From Takakia lepidozioides (Eukaryota; Streptophyta; Takakiopsida; Takakiales; Takakiaceae), in assembly GCA_030704615.1 (NCBI GenBank), contig CM060731.1, positions 56,960,756 through 57,020,755 of the forward strand: 60,000 bases of DNA, read 5' to 3'. The translations under genes were made by a program, and so were the position numbers. Below the pieces are notes generated by a model. That model saw only the letters and a list, made by a program, of their open reading frames with translations. It was not told where the DNA came from and made no database searches. Shown one piece after another: positions 21,533 to 31,662 of the stretch (positions within the stretch are counted from its first letter, which is position 1; each line of letters opens with the position of its first letter).

Positions 21533-21654
21533 CTGCAAATAAGCTTCTCGACCTCGGACCGAAGATACTCACACAGGCTTTAGATGGTAGGACACTTTTC
21601 AGCGAGTAACTCTGGTGTCAAGTCTTCCAACAAATGACAGTACCTGCAGCACAG
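21533..21654 (-). pseudogene. Plastid SecA-like exon with stop and frameshift
   Basis: The minus-strand exon follows an acceptor (GTGCTGCAG, then GTACTG) and encodes YCHLLEDLTPELLAEKC, matching the SecA segment YCYLLDDLTPD. A TAA replaces the Glu of the SYESLxDYLR string, and the EAYLQKK end is in another frame from the start. A donor-like AAAAAG/GTACTC closes it. A further exon-like piece (acceptor TTTTAG near 21468, donor GTATGT near 21413) lies between this and the next exon but I could not match it to SecA. Confidence 0.7.
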
Positions 21655-21659
21655 ATTTG

Positions 21660-22058
21660 CAAATACAAAATACCTCCACAATTTTACAAATTCAAGGTCC
21701 ACAAACATGCCCCTGCAATGCCTGGAGGGGGATAATTTTTTGTCTTTGTAAACATAGTCTGGAAACTCTATATGCTTTCTTAACTTCAGGTCATCAAGCA
21801 TCCAACACAAGAGAGATAGAAAGACTCAGTAGACCTCTTTGTATCAGTAAGAGATGGTGTCATGCAATGGCAAGAGTAGGAAACTTACTGCTTTAACTTC
21901 GCACACAGAGCTTCAAACTCCATTCCTCCTTTGGAAGTGTGGGATTGATGTTTGCCTGCATCAGTCCCCAGTAAGAGTAACTCACAGGAAGTCTTATGTC
22001 TCAATAACTTATGGGCCTCATCTAAAGACCGCGTCAGCATTTTGGACTCAATGGGTAC
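21660..22058. other. No recognised gene
   Basis: Probably intron-like or spacer sequence flanking the SecA fragment. No domain was recognised. Confidence 0.35.
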
Positions 22059-22190
22059 TACTTACTGGAGTGAGCCCCTCACAAAGGTAGTGTCCGTCCG
22101 CTCTTGTTCCTCACAAAACTGGACACAGTATCGATGGCCACAAGGCTACAGCACTGAGCAAACAATACCTTACGAGTACATTCAGAGAAT
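22058..22190 (+). mobile_element. LINE 3'-tail fragment
   Basis: Plus-strand match to the LINE terminus: 'cttactggagtgagcccctc' then 'acaaaactgg', 'gatggccacaaggctac' and 'gagtaca', in the order seen at 58.9 kb. It ends at the same terminal 'gagtaca' as other copies. Confidence 0.55.
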
Positions 22191-22900
22191 TTCATTCAGG
22201 CCGGATTTCAAACACAAGATTACTTCTGATTCCCTGTGGATCAATAGCTACAAGAAATCTGCGTGGGTAGATGGTCAGCTGGAAACAGCAGCGCAGCACA
22301 ATCGATAGAACAAAGCACTGCTAATGAAGGCACCTTCTTCAACACATTTCACCCTGTTTTTCCCCGTTATTAGAGTCATCCCTAAATTTTCATGTTGAAT
22401 TCTGCAAGTTAGCTCGTTGGTGGATCTATGGTGGTTTTGGAGTGATTTTGACATGTTACTGCCACTGTGGCAACAACAAAGTATTGAAAAACATATAACA
22501 GAGACGAGGAAAAGCTCTGGAATGAATACGTTTCCGACCCCAATCAATGGTGGAACAATCAAGGCAAAAAGGTGAATGTCTGTTGGAAGCAGAGGCAAGT
22601 CAGCATAGCAACTAGTGTGATAAGTAGGGTTGGGGTGTTTGCTGGAACAATTCTAGGCTGTCATTGTCAGCTGCTAGCAGCCAGGCAAGGATGTATGCAT
22701 GATTTGTGCAGAGGCATGGATAGCTGAAGGAGCAGGGATAGAGTGTGGGTCCAGATTCATCCAAGAGGGCCGGATTTCAAGCTCCAGCTGTGGAAGGATA
22801 GCTACAAGAAACCTGCATGGGTAGATGGTCAACTGGAAGCCGCAGCAGCAGCGACACAATTGATAAAATCAGGCACTGCTAATCAAGGCACCTTCTTCAG
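22190..22900 (+). repeat. PPR-gene leader, two copies
   Basis: Two plus-strand copies (22190-22370 and 22740-22925) of the leader found upstream of the PPR-DYW gene (58030-58200, minus) and at 200-430 (minus). Each encodes a recognisable SYKK(S/P)AWVDGQLE string followed by 'cacattt(t)caccctg'. Between them, 22320-22660 is the reverse complement of 500-710. They precede the PPR array at 23.1 kb, so they are paralogous leaders, not genes. Confidence 0.6.
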
Positions 22901-23128
22901 CACATTTTCACCCTGTTTTTACCTCTTATGAGAATCGGCCCTAAGTTTCCATGTTGAATTCTAAAAGTTAGCTGGTTGAGTGAATGTAGTTTGGAGTGAC
23001 TTTGACATGATACTGCCAATGTGACAACAGGAAAGTATCCAAAAACAGTAACAGAGATGAGGAGAAGCTGTGGAATGAATACTTTTCTGACCCCAGTCAA
23101 TGGTGGGACAACCGAGGCAAAAAGTTGA

Positions 23129-24135
23129 ATGCCTGTCAGATTACCAGATGTCATTCTGAACACTGTCCTGGTGGACATGTATGCCAAATGTGGGTGCATC
23201 GAGGACGCAAAAGGAGTGTTTAACACTATGGCTGAACGAGATGTGGTGTCATGGAGTGCGATGCTTGCAGGGTATGCACAGCAAGGGTGTGGGATGGAGG
23301 CTTTGGAGACCTATGAGCAAATGATGGGGGAAGGGGTTGAAGCCCAACCACAATAATTTTTGTGTGCGTTTTCAATGCGTGTGCAAGTCTGGCAGCCCTG
23401 GAAAAGGGCAAAGAGATCCATGGTGACATCATCAAATCTGTAATTGTACCAGATGCCATCCTGAACACTGCTCTGGTGGACATGTATGCCAAATGTGGGA
23501 GCATTGAGGATGTGAGAATGTTCAACACTATGGCTGAACGAGATGCGGTGTCATGGAACACGATGCTTGCAGGGTATGCACAGCAAGGGCGTGGGATGGA
23601 GCTTTGGAGACCTATGACCAAATGATGGGGGAAGGGGTGAAGCCCGACCGCATCACGTTTGTGTGTGTTTGCAGTACGTGTGCAAGCCTGGCAGCCCTGG
23701 AAAACGGCAAAGAGGTGCATGGTTGCATCACCAAAGCTGGAATTGTACCAGATGTGATTCTGAACAATACCCTCGTGGACATGTATGCCAAATGTGGGAG
23801 CATTGAGGATGCGGAGGGAGTGCTCAACACTATGGCTGAACGAGATGTGGTGTCATGGAACGCGATGCTTGCAGGATGTGCACAGCAAGGGGGCGGGATG
23901 GAGGCTTTGGAGACCTATGAGCAAATGATGGGGGAAGGGATGAAGCCCGACCACATAACATTTGTGTGCGTTTGCAGTGCGTGTGCAAGCCTGGCAGCCC
24001 TGGAAAAGGGCAAAGAGGTCCATGGTTGCATCGTCAAATCTGGAATGGTACCAGATGTGATTCTGAACAATACCCTTGTGGACATGTATGCCAAATGTGG
24101 GAGCATTGAGGATGCAGAAGGAGTGTTCAACAATA
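23129..24135 (+). pseudogene. PPR repeat array, frameshifted
   Basis: Three to four ~300-bp units of a PLS-class PPR gene in tandem, spread over three frames (23129-23356, 23362-23625, 23553-24135). Each unit has ASLAALE(K/N)GKE(V/I)HG, PD(V/A)ILN(T/N)(T/A)[14 protein letters not shown](V/A)VSWN and ALETY(E/D)QMMGEG. The units are much more alike to each other than those of the gene at 54.6 kb, which points to recent tandem amplification. Two frameshifts, no start exon and no E/DYW tail make it non-functional. Its end is fused to a gypsy reverse transcriptase. Confidence 0.85.
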
Positions 24136-24660
24136 CAATTGCAGAAACTGAAGAACTTGAAAAACAATTGAGTGACTTACTTGAGAAGGGGTATATTCGG
24201 GCTAGCAAATCCCCTTGGGGCGCTCCAGTCATGTTCAGAAAGAAAAAAGATGGTGGGTTAAGACTGTGTGTGGACTATAGGTGGATGAACAAAATGACAA
24301 TCAAGAATAAATATCCACTTCCATGCATTGATGATATCTTTGATCACCTATATGCGAGTAAGGTCTTTTCTAAACTTGATTTGCGATCAGGTTATCACCA
24401 GATACGAATTAAAGATGCAGATATTCCTAAGACTGGATTCCGATCACGCTTATATACGGTAATGCCATTTGGACTTACCAATGCTCCGGCTACGTTCATG
24501 CACTTGATGAACTCTCTATTTCGAAAATACCTTGGCAAGATGGTTCTTGTCTTCATGGATGACATCCTGGTATTTTCTAAAACAGAATAAGAGCATGAAC
24601 AACATTTGAGAATGATCTTGGATATCTTAAGGCAGAATCATCTGTTGGGTGCCTCGTTGG
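24136..24660 (+). mobile_element. Ty3/gypsy reverse transcriptase fragment fused to PPR
   Basis: It continues the PPR reading frame without a break: [90 protein letters not shown] and [12 protein letters not shown], then a stop at 24588-24590 and a further EHEQHLRMILDILRQNHLL past it. The catalytic pair is intact as FMDD. Some residues are missing before VMPFG. The rest of the element is absent. Confidence 0.85.
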
Positions 24661-25086
24661 GATGATGGGCCATTTCTTCCAGAGTTGCGCAGAAACCCCC
24701 AGCAGGAGGAGGTGTTGGACAATTTCAAGGCTGCCATCACTATTGTTCTAAAGTATTGGCAGAACACATGGCGTGACCAAGTTGCCCCTATTCCAGGGGT
24801 GTTCTTGCCACTTCCAAACATATCGGATTTAATTGAAAAATTGCATGTCGCCGTAGCAAGAGCGACACACCCTGCTCTGGCAAATGTGGAAGAGAGTCAG
24901 CACTCGCCTAGAACGCTACGCATGATGGCAAGGGTGGACCACACAACATTGGATCCCTCTTTGACCACTCGAGCCCAGGCTCGAGCTCTCCGTACTGGTG
25001 GAGGCACGTCCTCTACACCGGGAGCATCTTCATCAACATCTGGAGATGACGACAACGAAGTAATAAATCTAGATGAAGATGACTAG
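24652..25086 (+). CDS. Unknown ORF, transposon-associated?
   Basis: A ~144-codon frame with no ATG at its start, opening WDDGPFLPELRRNPQQEEVL directly after the gypsy RT fragment. It has an amphipathic N-terminal half, a Ser/Thr/Gly-rich linker and an acidic end (GDDDNEVINLDEDD). I do not recognise the family. A C-terminal fragment of a transposon protein is possible, given the neighbours. Confidence 0.3.
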   Translation, partial: PRWDDGPFLPELRRNPQQEEVLDNFKAAITIVLKYWQNTWRDQVAPIPGVFLPLPNISDLIEKLHVAVARATHPALANVEESQHSPRTLRMMARVDHTTLDPSLTTRAQARALRTGGGTSSTPGASSSTSGDDDNEVINLDEDD

Positions 25087-25174
25087 AAAGGCTAGAAACG
25101 TAGGGAGTAGGCCAAAGGTCTCAGGTTGCGAAAACTTAAATGTGCAACCCACTGTATAGTCTACGTAATTTTTG

Positions 25175-25440
25175 GAAATACGAGGTTCATCCTTTGAACC
25201 ATTTTTGAATGACCTCATACTTGTTCGGTACCTGTTTGACGGCATGTACAATATACTGGCAAAGTTTCAAAACAATCAAAAATTGTTGAATGAAGATACC
25301 ATTGGTTCATCCATTGCAATATTTTAAATCGAACTCATACTTGTCCGGTACCTTTGAGAGGGCATATACAATGCAATGGCAAAGTTTGAAAGCATTCAGA
25401 AATTGGCACATCAAGTAACCATTGGTTCCTCCTGGCTGAA
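25175..25440. repeat. Tandem duplication, about 130 bp x 2
   Basis: The blocks near 25190-25310 and 25310-25440 share 'tcatacttgt(t/c)cggtacct', 'ggcaaagttt(c/g)aaa' and 'accattggttc' in the same order. Decayed, non-coding. Confidence 0.6.
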
Positions 25441-25515
25441 TGAGATTTGGTGTCATGGAATGTCATGCTTGCAGGATATGCACAGCAAGGGCGGGCCATG
25501 GAGGCTTTCTCTCCA
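25437..25515 (+). pseudogene. Short PPR fragment
   Basis: About 25 codons ([20 protein letters not shown]) matching the S-P junction of the PPR family. A GA microsatellite (25570-25588) and a G-run follow. Confidence 0.5.
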
Positions 25516-25519
25516 TGGC

Positions 25520-25900
25520 CTTGTGGAGGTGTGGAGCCTTTTCATTGGCAGGCAATAGAGCCAATGGACTGAGAGAGAGAGAGAGAGTTGGGGGGGGAGG
25601 CACCTTCAGAGTGAAAGTGGCAAACATCAATATCTCCTTGAGTTCTTCCAAAAGGGCGAATCATGGTAAAAGAGGTAACTGGGAATCAGTTCAGATCATC
25701 CCAAAGCAATCTTCAAGACCTAAATTTGGACATGAACATTACCACATTTTGACCTATGTACTTGCCATGGCCACATTGATACCTCCCCCTGCAGGCTTAC
25801 AGCAACTTAGAAGGCCTCCTAATCCCTTGATTGACTGCTTGGCTTGAGACTTGATAACAGAGGTACCTTGAAGGTTTCAATGTCTAAAAATGCTACAAAT
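25520..25900. other. No recognised gene
   Basis: Spacer between PPR and LINE fragments; it contains the (GA)n run at 25570-25588 and no recognised domain. Confidence 0.4.
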
Positions 25901-25904
25901 AGCG

Positions 25905-26030
25905 TCTCACATCATATCAACCTCAAAGAGAGACGCCCTCTTCAAAACTATCAATGGAATTCTGTCTGAGCCTCTGTTTACCAACTTTGATAGTCTCGAG
26001 GCTGAGCCAAAAGCCCAGGAAGGAAGACAC
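25905..26030 (+). mobile_element. LINE C-terminal fragment
   Basis: KRDALFKTINGI, then PLFTNFDSLEAEPKAQ, matches the LINE tail at 7.0-7.1 and 59.1 kb. A 'gagtacaatat' LINE-end-like word occurs at 26187. Confidence 0.65.
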
Positions 26031-26039
26031 GGGGGAGAT

Positions 26040-26640
26040 GTCATTGGCAATGAGAACCAAGCAGATTTCATGCAGAACAAAAACAAAACTCCTGAACGTT
26101 GCAAATTTGCAAATTTTATCAACAAAATAAGTCGCCTTCCAGATTGAACCCATCAATTGGAACTACAACGGAGCCACTAGCAAAACGAGTACAATATCTC
26201 TAAAACGTGCAAGTGGGTACTAAGGAGATAGAATCGATAAGAAAGCCAAAAACTTCTCAACCAAAAATCTGTTGGGAACTAAATTTGTCCTCCACTAAAT
26301 TGTTACAATCTCCGAACTGCAGTGTACGGTGGAACTTTATGATTGTTGGAGGAGGCAGCTCACCTTCTATACAAGGTAGGTTTTCATGGATCTGAATTGT
26401 CGGTAAGGCATGGGATTTCCCTAGCTTTTGCAAGAGTGCTTGGGCAGTCCCAAAATGTCACACCAGCGGGCAAAGCAAGCAAAGCAGGCGGAAACCAGAC
26501 AAGAAGGCAAGAACTAAGAACCCTCTCGAGAGAAATCAAGGGCCAGTACTTAGAAAAAAAAAGGTCCCCAGGAAAGTAGACAAGGGCCCAAGAATTAACA
26601 ATTTTCCTAACACGATTAATTTCTACATATATGAATCCCT
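26040..26640. other. No recognised gene
   Basis: Small overlapping ORFs without domains. No structure noticed. Confidence 0.35.
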
Positions 26641-26655
26641 AGCCTTCATTGGAAG

Positions 26656-26726
26656 TGCACTGGCCAGCAATCGAACCCGGGTCTATACCGTGGCAGGAAA
26701 CTATTCTACCACTAGACCACCAATGC
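26656..26726 (-). tRNA. tRNA-Gly(GCC), possibly a pseudogene
   Basis: On the minus strand the 71 bases show the plant tRNA-Gly layout: acceptor strand GCATTGG pairing with CCAGTGC (one G-T), A-box TGGTCTAGTGGTAGAAT, anticodon loop CTGCCAC with anticodon GCC, and T-loop TTCGATT after CCGGG. Compared with the usual tRNA-Gly, the anticodon stem (GTTTC/GGTAT) and the T-stem (CCGGG/GCTGG) each carry a mismatch, so it may be a decaying copy. Confidence 0.7.
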
Positions 26727-26729
26727 AAT

Positions 26730-27199
26730 ATATGAAAATGTGATGTGAGATTTCCTATTGTAAACCTTTTACTTTTATACAAACATACTTCAGAAGTCTC
26801 CAAATCAGAAAATCAAAACCTTCATCAGGCCTGATTTCTTACTTCTGATTTCTGAACTCGGAATTCGAATGGGGCGTGAAGATGGAATTCAGAATTAGGG
26901 CGAGCTTCTACTCTGCTCTTCCTATCTTCTGAGCAATGCATCGTGGAGTTAATAATCTGCTTTTAGTATTTACTGCAGTGTATTATGCACTCTTTCATTG
27001 TTGTGAATTGAAAGCACGAATCCGATGCATTTCATTTCTTAAGACATCTCCACTTCATCAAGGATTTTATCATCTCTCGTCTGTCACTATGGAGGTGAGA
27101 TATTTCTTATCCTAAGTCGTTGAAATTATTTCCGTAGCAACTTCCAAACAAGCGAACTGGAAGTATTGTATTTGTAAAGCTCAGTGCGGGGAGAGGAAG
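26730..27199. other. No recognised gene
   Basis: AT-rich spacer. It ends in a purine-rich tract (27188-27199, GGGGAGAGGAAG) directly before the LTR-like repeat, resembling a polypurine tract. Confidence 0.4.
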
Positions 27200-27816
27200 T
27201 GTCGCGGCCTTTTGCCTTGAGAGCAGGGGGTCGGGACACAAGAGGGGTTGCCCCTATGGTGGGGGCAGTGGCAACAATAGGTACGGGGGTTGAGGCGGAG
27301 GCGATCACTAGGTGGAGCCCCGCACACTGGGTTGCGGTGGGGGTGGTTCCACGAGGGGTGGTGGTAGCTTAGTGGGTCTTAGTGGGGGTGGCGTAGAACT
27401 CACCATGGGGCGGAGACCTTGTGGTGGGAGTCATGGGGAGTCTTGGGACTCATCACGGTCCATTGGGGCCGTGGTGGGTGGGCCAAGACTCACCGCGACT
27501 CATCACCGGAAGTCAAGGGTCTTCGTGGTGGTTCGCCATAAAAGGACGGTGCTGTTTGTGAAACCCCCGTGGACAGTCACAGAAGTATATATAGGGAGTA
27601 GTAACCCCGAGAACGGTGTAAGCCCGTTGGTGACCAAAAAATAGTGAATAAGCGTGCGAGCCGGAAAGCGACCAAGGTGTGGGGAGCTGTTCCGGACTGC
27701 CAACAACCAAAGGGAATTTCCACTAGGCCCAAAGTGAGCGAGGGTCTTGTGGAAGAGCAAAGGGGGACCGTTATGTCTCAGTGAGCAGCCGAAGCTCCGA
27801 GTTGGCCCAGCGGCCA
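27200..27816 (+). repeat. LTR-like repeat, copy A
   Basis: It starts TGTCGCGGCC and ends GCGGCCA. A second, very similar copy (with a ~38-base extra block) lies at 44929-45577. TG...CA ends and the purine tract just before it suggest a long terminal repeat, solo or the 3' copy of an element now lost. It abuts the 5' repeat of the methyltransferase element without a gap. Confidence 0.7.
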
Positions 27817-28143
27817 TGTCAAATTATTTTACCACTAGTGTGAAACTAGCTAGGCAATAGCTAGCTTTTACATATTGACATTTGGGATTGGCCCAAGTGT
27901 CAATCCAGGGATCAAGGCAGATTTAGGCCCTGGAGTGGTTATCTTTACGGCAAGCGCGGGAGGCTCATCTTTCTCGAGTTGAGCCTCACCGCGCCTAGCT
28001 ATGGCGCCGTAGTGTGGATTCCCCATGGCGTGGGGTGCACTTGGCTTGACTTGTATTTGAGTGATGAGGTTATATATGCATGAGTTTATGCCTCAGCTTT
28101 GTGAGCTCGCATGAGCTTGTGCTTGTATTCTTCTTCTTTATCA
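27817..28143 (+). repeat. 5' repeat (LTR part) of the methyltransferase element
   Basis: It begins TGTCAAATTATTTT and ends TTCTTCTTTATCA; about ten mismatches to 37577-37903 over 327 bases by my reading. It has TG...CA ends, but no target-site duplication is seen (GGCCA before, TTGTG after the 3' copy) and no TGG-type primer-binding site follows directly. Confidence 0.8.
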
Positions 28144-30779
28144 CTCGAGAAAGATGAGCTCGTATCTCTGAGTGCCAGATACGAGTTAGTTGTAGCACTT
28201 GTGGTTTTTGCTTGAGAATGAGAGAAACCAGGTTGTTATGCAAGGAGCACCATGGAGCTCTTGGTTGTTAGAAGCGGAGGCGATGTGGGTTACGAGGTGG
28301 TAGACCTTGGCATTCGATCTTCAGCTTCAGAGATGAAAGCACCATGCTGCAGGTAATTCCAGAGCACCTTGATGGTTTCAAATTGTGTACATGCATGAGC
28401 AAGCACGATTGGGAAGAGGACCAGTCAAAAGCAGGTTATAGTGGCTTTGGTGGCAAAGCTGAGAACTGGACTTGGGAATGCAAGCTTTCATTGTGTGAAG
28501 GATTGCAAAACCAAGCGAAAGGGCTGATTTGGCTTGGGGCAAATCAATGCACTTTGTGGAGTATGTTGAGATTGGGTTTCAATCTCGAGCTTCAGCATTG
28601 AGAGGGCTCTTGTCATGGCAAGAGCAGGGTTGGAACAGGAGCTAAGAGGTGCGGCAAGGCCATGGAATGTGCACCTAGGGTTTCAGAGCTTGGAAGAAGA
28701 GCTCTTGCACCACGAGGAGTGTCTTGTGGCTGGAAATGTAAGCCTTAGGGTTTCAGGAGCTTGGCAAGGGCTGTGGAGTGCTTAGTCTTGTCTTAGAGAG
28801 CATCAATGAGCTAAGGAGCCAAGATAGGGGGCTGATACCTCTTGTGTGAAGAGGTTGCATGTGTGGAGCATGTATTCAGCTCATTGAAGCTTCCATCTTC
28901 AAGCTTGGAGGGCAAGCAAGAAAGGAAGGAAGGGGCTGGTTTCCATGTAGGGCATGTGTGGAGCATGCTTCCAGCCCGCTGAAGCGTGTATTTTCAGGTT
29001 GGTGGGTGCAAGAAAGAAAGCAAAGGGGCTGATTCTCTGGTGGTGAGAGTGGGGCATGTGTGGAGCATGCCTTCAGTCCATTGGGCTTTTGTTTTCAAGC
29101 TTTAAAGAACTAGAAGAGAAGGTAAGGGGCTGATCTGCTCTTATGTGACAATCCGACACTTGTAGAGCGTGTTCTGAGTTGGGGTTTCAACCTCAAGCCT
29201 AGATAGAGCATGGCTCTTCAAGTGGCAGGTGTAGGGGGCTGGAATAGGCTCTAAGACAGATGTTATGGCCAAGGGAAACGCTTGAATAAGTGCTCACAAG
29301 GGCTGGAAACCAGCAAGGCTTGGTTTTTTGCCATTGAGTTTAGTGGCGTGTTTGGGGAGTCTAAGTGAGAAAGAAGGCTTGGTTTGTGGCAACCATCTTC
29401 CTCATGGCTTAGGGCTACTATTGGTGGTGTGTGAGAGCCGAAAGAGCAAGAATACCTTGCTGATTTCTTCACAGCCGCCATAGCTCGGTGCAAAGAAGCC
29501 TAGAGTCCAAGAGACACAAACCCTAGTTTGGCGTGGCTAAACCCCTTGGAGAAATGGCTAAACTGTCATGAGTGGCCTGTGGGGCTGTGACAGGCTGTGG
29601 TGGGCTGTGACAGGCTGTGCCCCGTGGCTTGTGGGGCTGTGATGGGTTGTGATGGGCTGTGACAGGCTGTGGCGAGCTGTGATGGGCTGTGATGGGCTGT
29701 GACAGGCTATGCCCAGTGGCCTGTGGGGCTGTGATGGGCTGTGACAGGCTGTGCCCAGTGGCCTGTGGGGCTGTGACGGGCTGTGAGAGGCTGTGAGAGG
29801 CTGTGCCCTGTGGCATGTGAGGGGTTGTGAGGGGCTGTGACATGCTGTGCCCTGTGGCCTATGGGGCTGCGAGGGGCTATGACAGGCTGTGCCTGTGGCC
29901 TTTGGGGTTGTGATGGGCTGTGACAGGCTGTGACATGTGGCCTTTGGGGTTATGACAGGCTGCGGCCTGTGGGGCTGTGACCCTATGACCTGTGTAGGGC
30001 TGTGATAGGCTGTGGCCTGTGTGGGGCTGTGACGGCTGCGACCAGTGAGCTGTGTGGGCCTGTGCTGGTCTGTGGTGGCCCGTGTTGACCTGTGGACGGC
30101 CTGTGCTAACTCGTGGAGGCACCGGTGGACTACCTAAGGACTGGCATGTGGTCTTGAAGGCCGAATTTTGAAGCTCGTGGAGGGCGGTTTGAGGAGTATC
30201 TTCATGATATTCCCATGGTCATGCAAGTGAGGGAAGAGAGGAGAGGAAGAGTGTTGGGATGAGGGCATGCTGAGGTTAGGCATTGCTTTAGCTTCTCTTC
30301 CTCGTAGTTTCCACCCTCTCATTAGGCCAAGACCTTTCTGTAGGTGGAGGCAAGAGTCAGTCCGGGTTTGGGCTAGGGTGTCTTTGCAGGAGCAACACCG
30401 TGGAGTTGTTTTTGGTGTTGGGGAGTTGTCGTTCTGATTTCTTGTGTTTGGATCCCCTCTATACCTGCATGCTTGACTGTGCGCCATGCTAGTTTTGTGT
30501 GGGCGCTTGTTTTTATAGGTGATTGGTCCGGATTTGATCACCGGCCAGTCCTAGAGCACGCTGTCGATGGTGAGGCTGGGATGATGACCAGCCAAACCAT
30601 CATTGTTTCTCCTGTGGTGAGGTTGGAGGTGATGACCAGCCAACCATAGGAGTGCTTGCGGTGGATGCAGGTACAGGTGTAGGCTATCTTAGGAACTTAG
30701 TATTCCAAACCACAAGCCGCAACAGGTTCTCTACCCGATTACCTTGTGGAGAGGGGGTTAGGGACATGTTCATGACCGG
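28144..30779. other. Untranslated leader of the methyltransferase element
   Basis: 2.6 kb without a supported gene. 28800-29150 holds about three diverged ~110-bp units around 'ggggcatgtgtggagcatg' and 'aaggggctgat'. 29565-30120 is a minisatellite. No clear primer-binding site was found. ORFs here are translations of repeats. Confidence 0.5.
29565..30120. repeat. GGCTGTGA-type minisatellite
   Basis: About 550 bases built from variants of GGGCTGTGA(T/C)(G/A)GGCTGTG with occasional 'cccagtggcctgtg' inserts. The G-rich plus strand gives spurious minus-strand SQPVTAHHNP-type ORFs. Confidence 0.9.
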
Positions 30780-31662
30780 TTGAGTGTCAACACGAAGGTG
30801 CCACTAGTTGCTGGGGATAGTGACGGTTCGAGCACTAGCAATCCTAGTGGGTACACGAGACGAGGTGTGCGGTTTAGGCCACATTCACCTCCTGTGTCTT
30901 CTACAGAAGGTTCTGATTCAGATTGTGAATCAGGAGGACTCATACCGGCGGTGCAAGTTGTTTCCTTGCCATTGTTGTGGGACACAATGGATGAGATGTA
31001 TGGAGCTACCAAGGGGCCACGAAGGTACTCTGGGGCGGTGGGCACCATCGAGTTGGATGATTTTATCCAAGAGTTTGATAGTTGGTGGGATTTGCAGCAA
31101 ATGCGCAATCCACAACTATTTACGCCTTTCATGGCATGGAAGGGGCTGTTTCAGCACCTTGAGGGGCCGCCTATGGATGATTACCATGAGTTCAGGCGGG
31201 GGCATGAGGTTGAGATCGAGGAGTGGAGGATGTACTGGTCACCCGACTATGTCTCCATCACTATGGGCACTAGAGCCACGAGGGCAGTGGCTACACCTGC
31301 CGCTGCACTAGCAGCTTCAGCAAGTAGCAATGGGACTAGTGGGACTGGTGGTATAGTAGCTATGATGTCCACCCAAGCCACTACCGCACCAGGTTCGCTC
31401 GCTCCCCACGTTCCCAGCAAGTGCTAGAGCACTAGTACCCGTGCCTGCCTTCAACCCTGTTGTGGAGTTCTTCGAAGAGTTGAGAGGGAACTACCAAGGG
31501 GTGAGGACAGAGAAGTTGCGGAGCTTGCAAGAGTTCCAACGGAAGCCGACTGAGAGCTTGAGGGAGGCTTTCACTCGCATGAGGCGCTTGATAAATGTAA
31601 CCCAAGGGGTTACGGAAGCTCAGGCAGTCCAATTCATTGTCGACGCTATCCATGGCACCTAA
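30780..31662 (+). pseudogene. Gag of the methyltransferase element (frameshifted)
   Basis: Two overlapping frames (30780-31427 and up to 31662) make a Gag-like protein. The first has an acidic N-terminus and the capsid-like string TIELDDFIQEFDSWWDLQQM, then PQLFTPFMAWKGLFQHLEG. The second continues NPVVEFFEELRGNYQGVRTE, KLRSLQEFQRKPTESLREAF and RMRRLINV, typical of retrotransposon Gag capsids. A frameshift near 31390 and a stop at 31660 break it. The first frame has no ATG at its 5' end. No zinc knuckle was found. Gag would form the particle that houses reverse transcription. Confidence 0.7.

Noticed and set aside
27817-28143. A 5-bp target duplication for the methyltransferase element
   Set aside because: Bases flanking the repeats (GGCCA and TTGTG) do not match.
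29523-30122. Minus-strand ORFs rich in SQPVTAHHNP repeats
   Set aside because: They are translations of the GGCTGTG minisatellite and have no start context or homologue.
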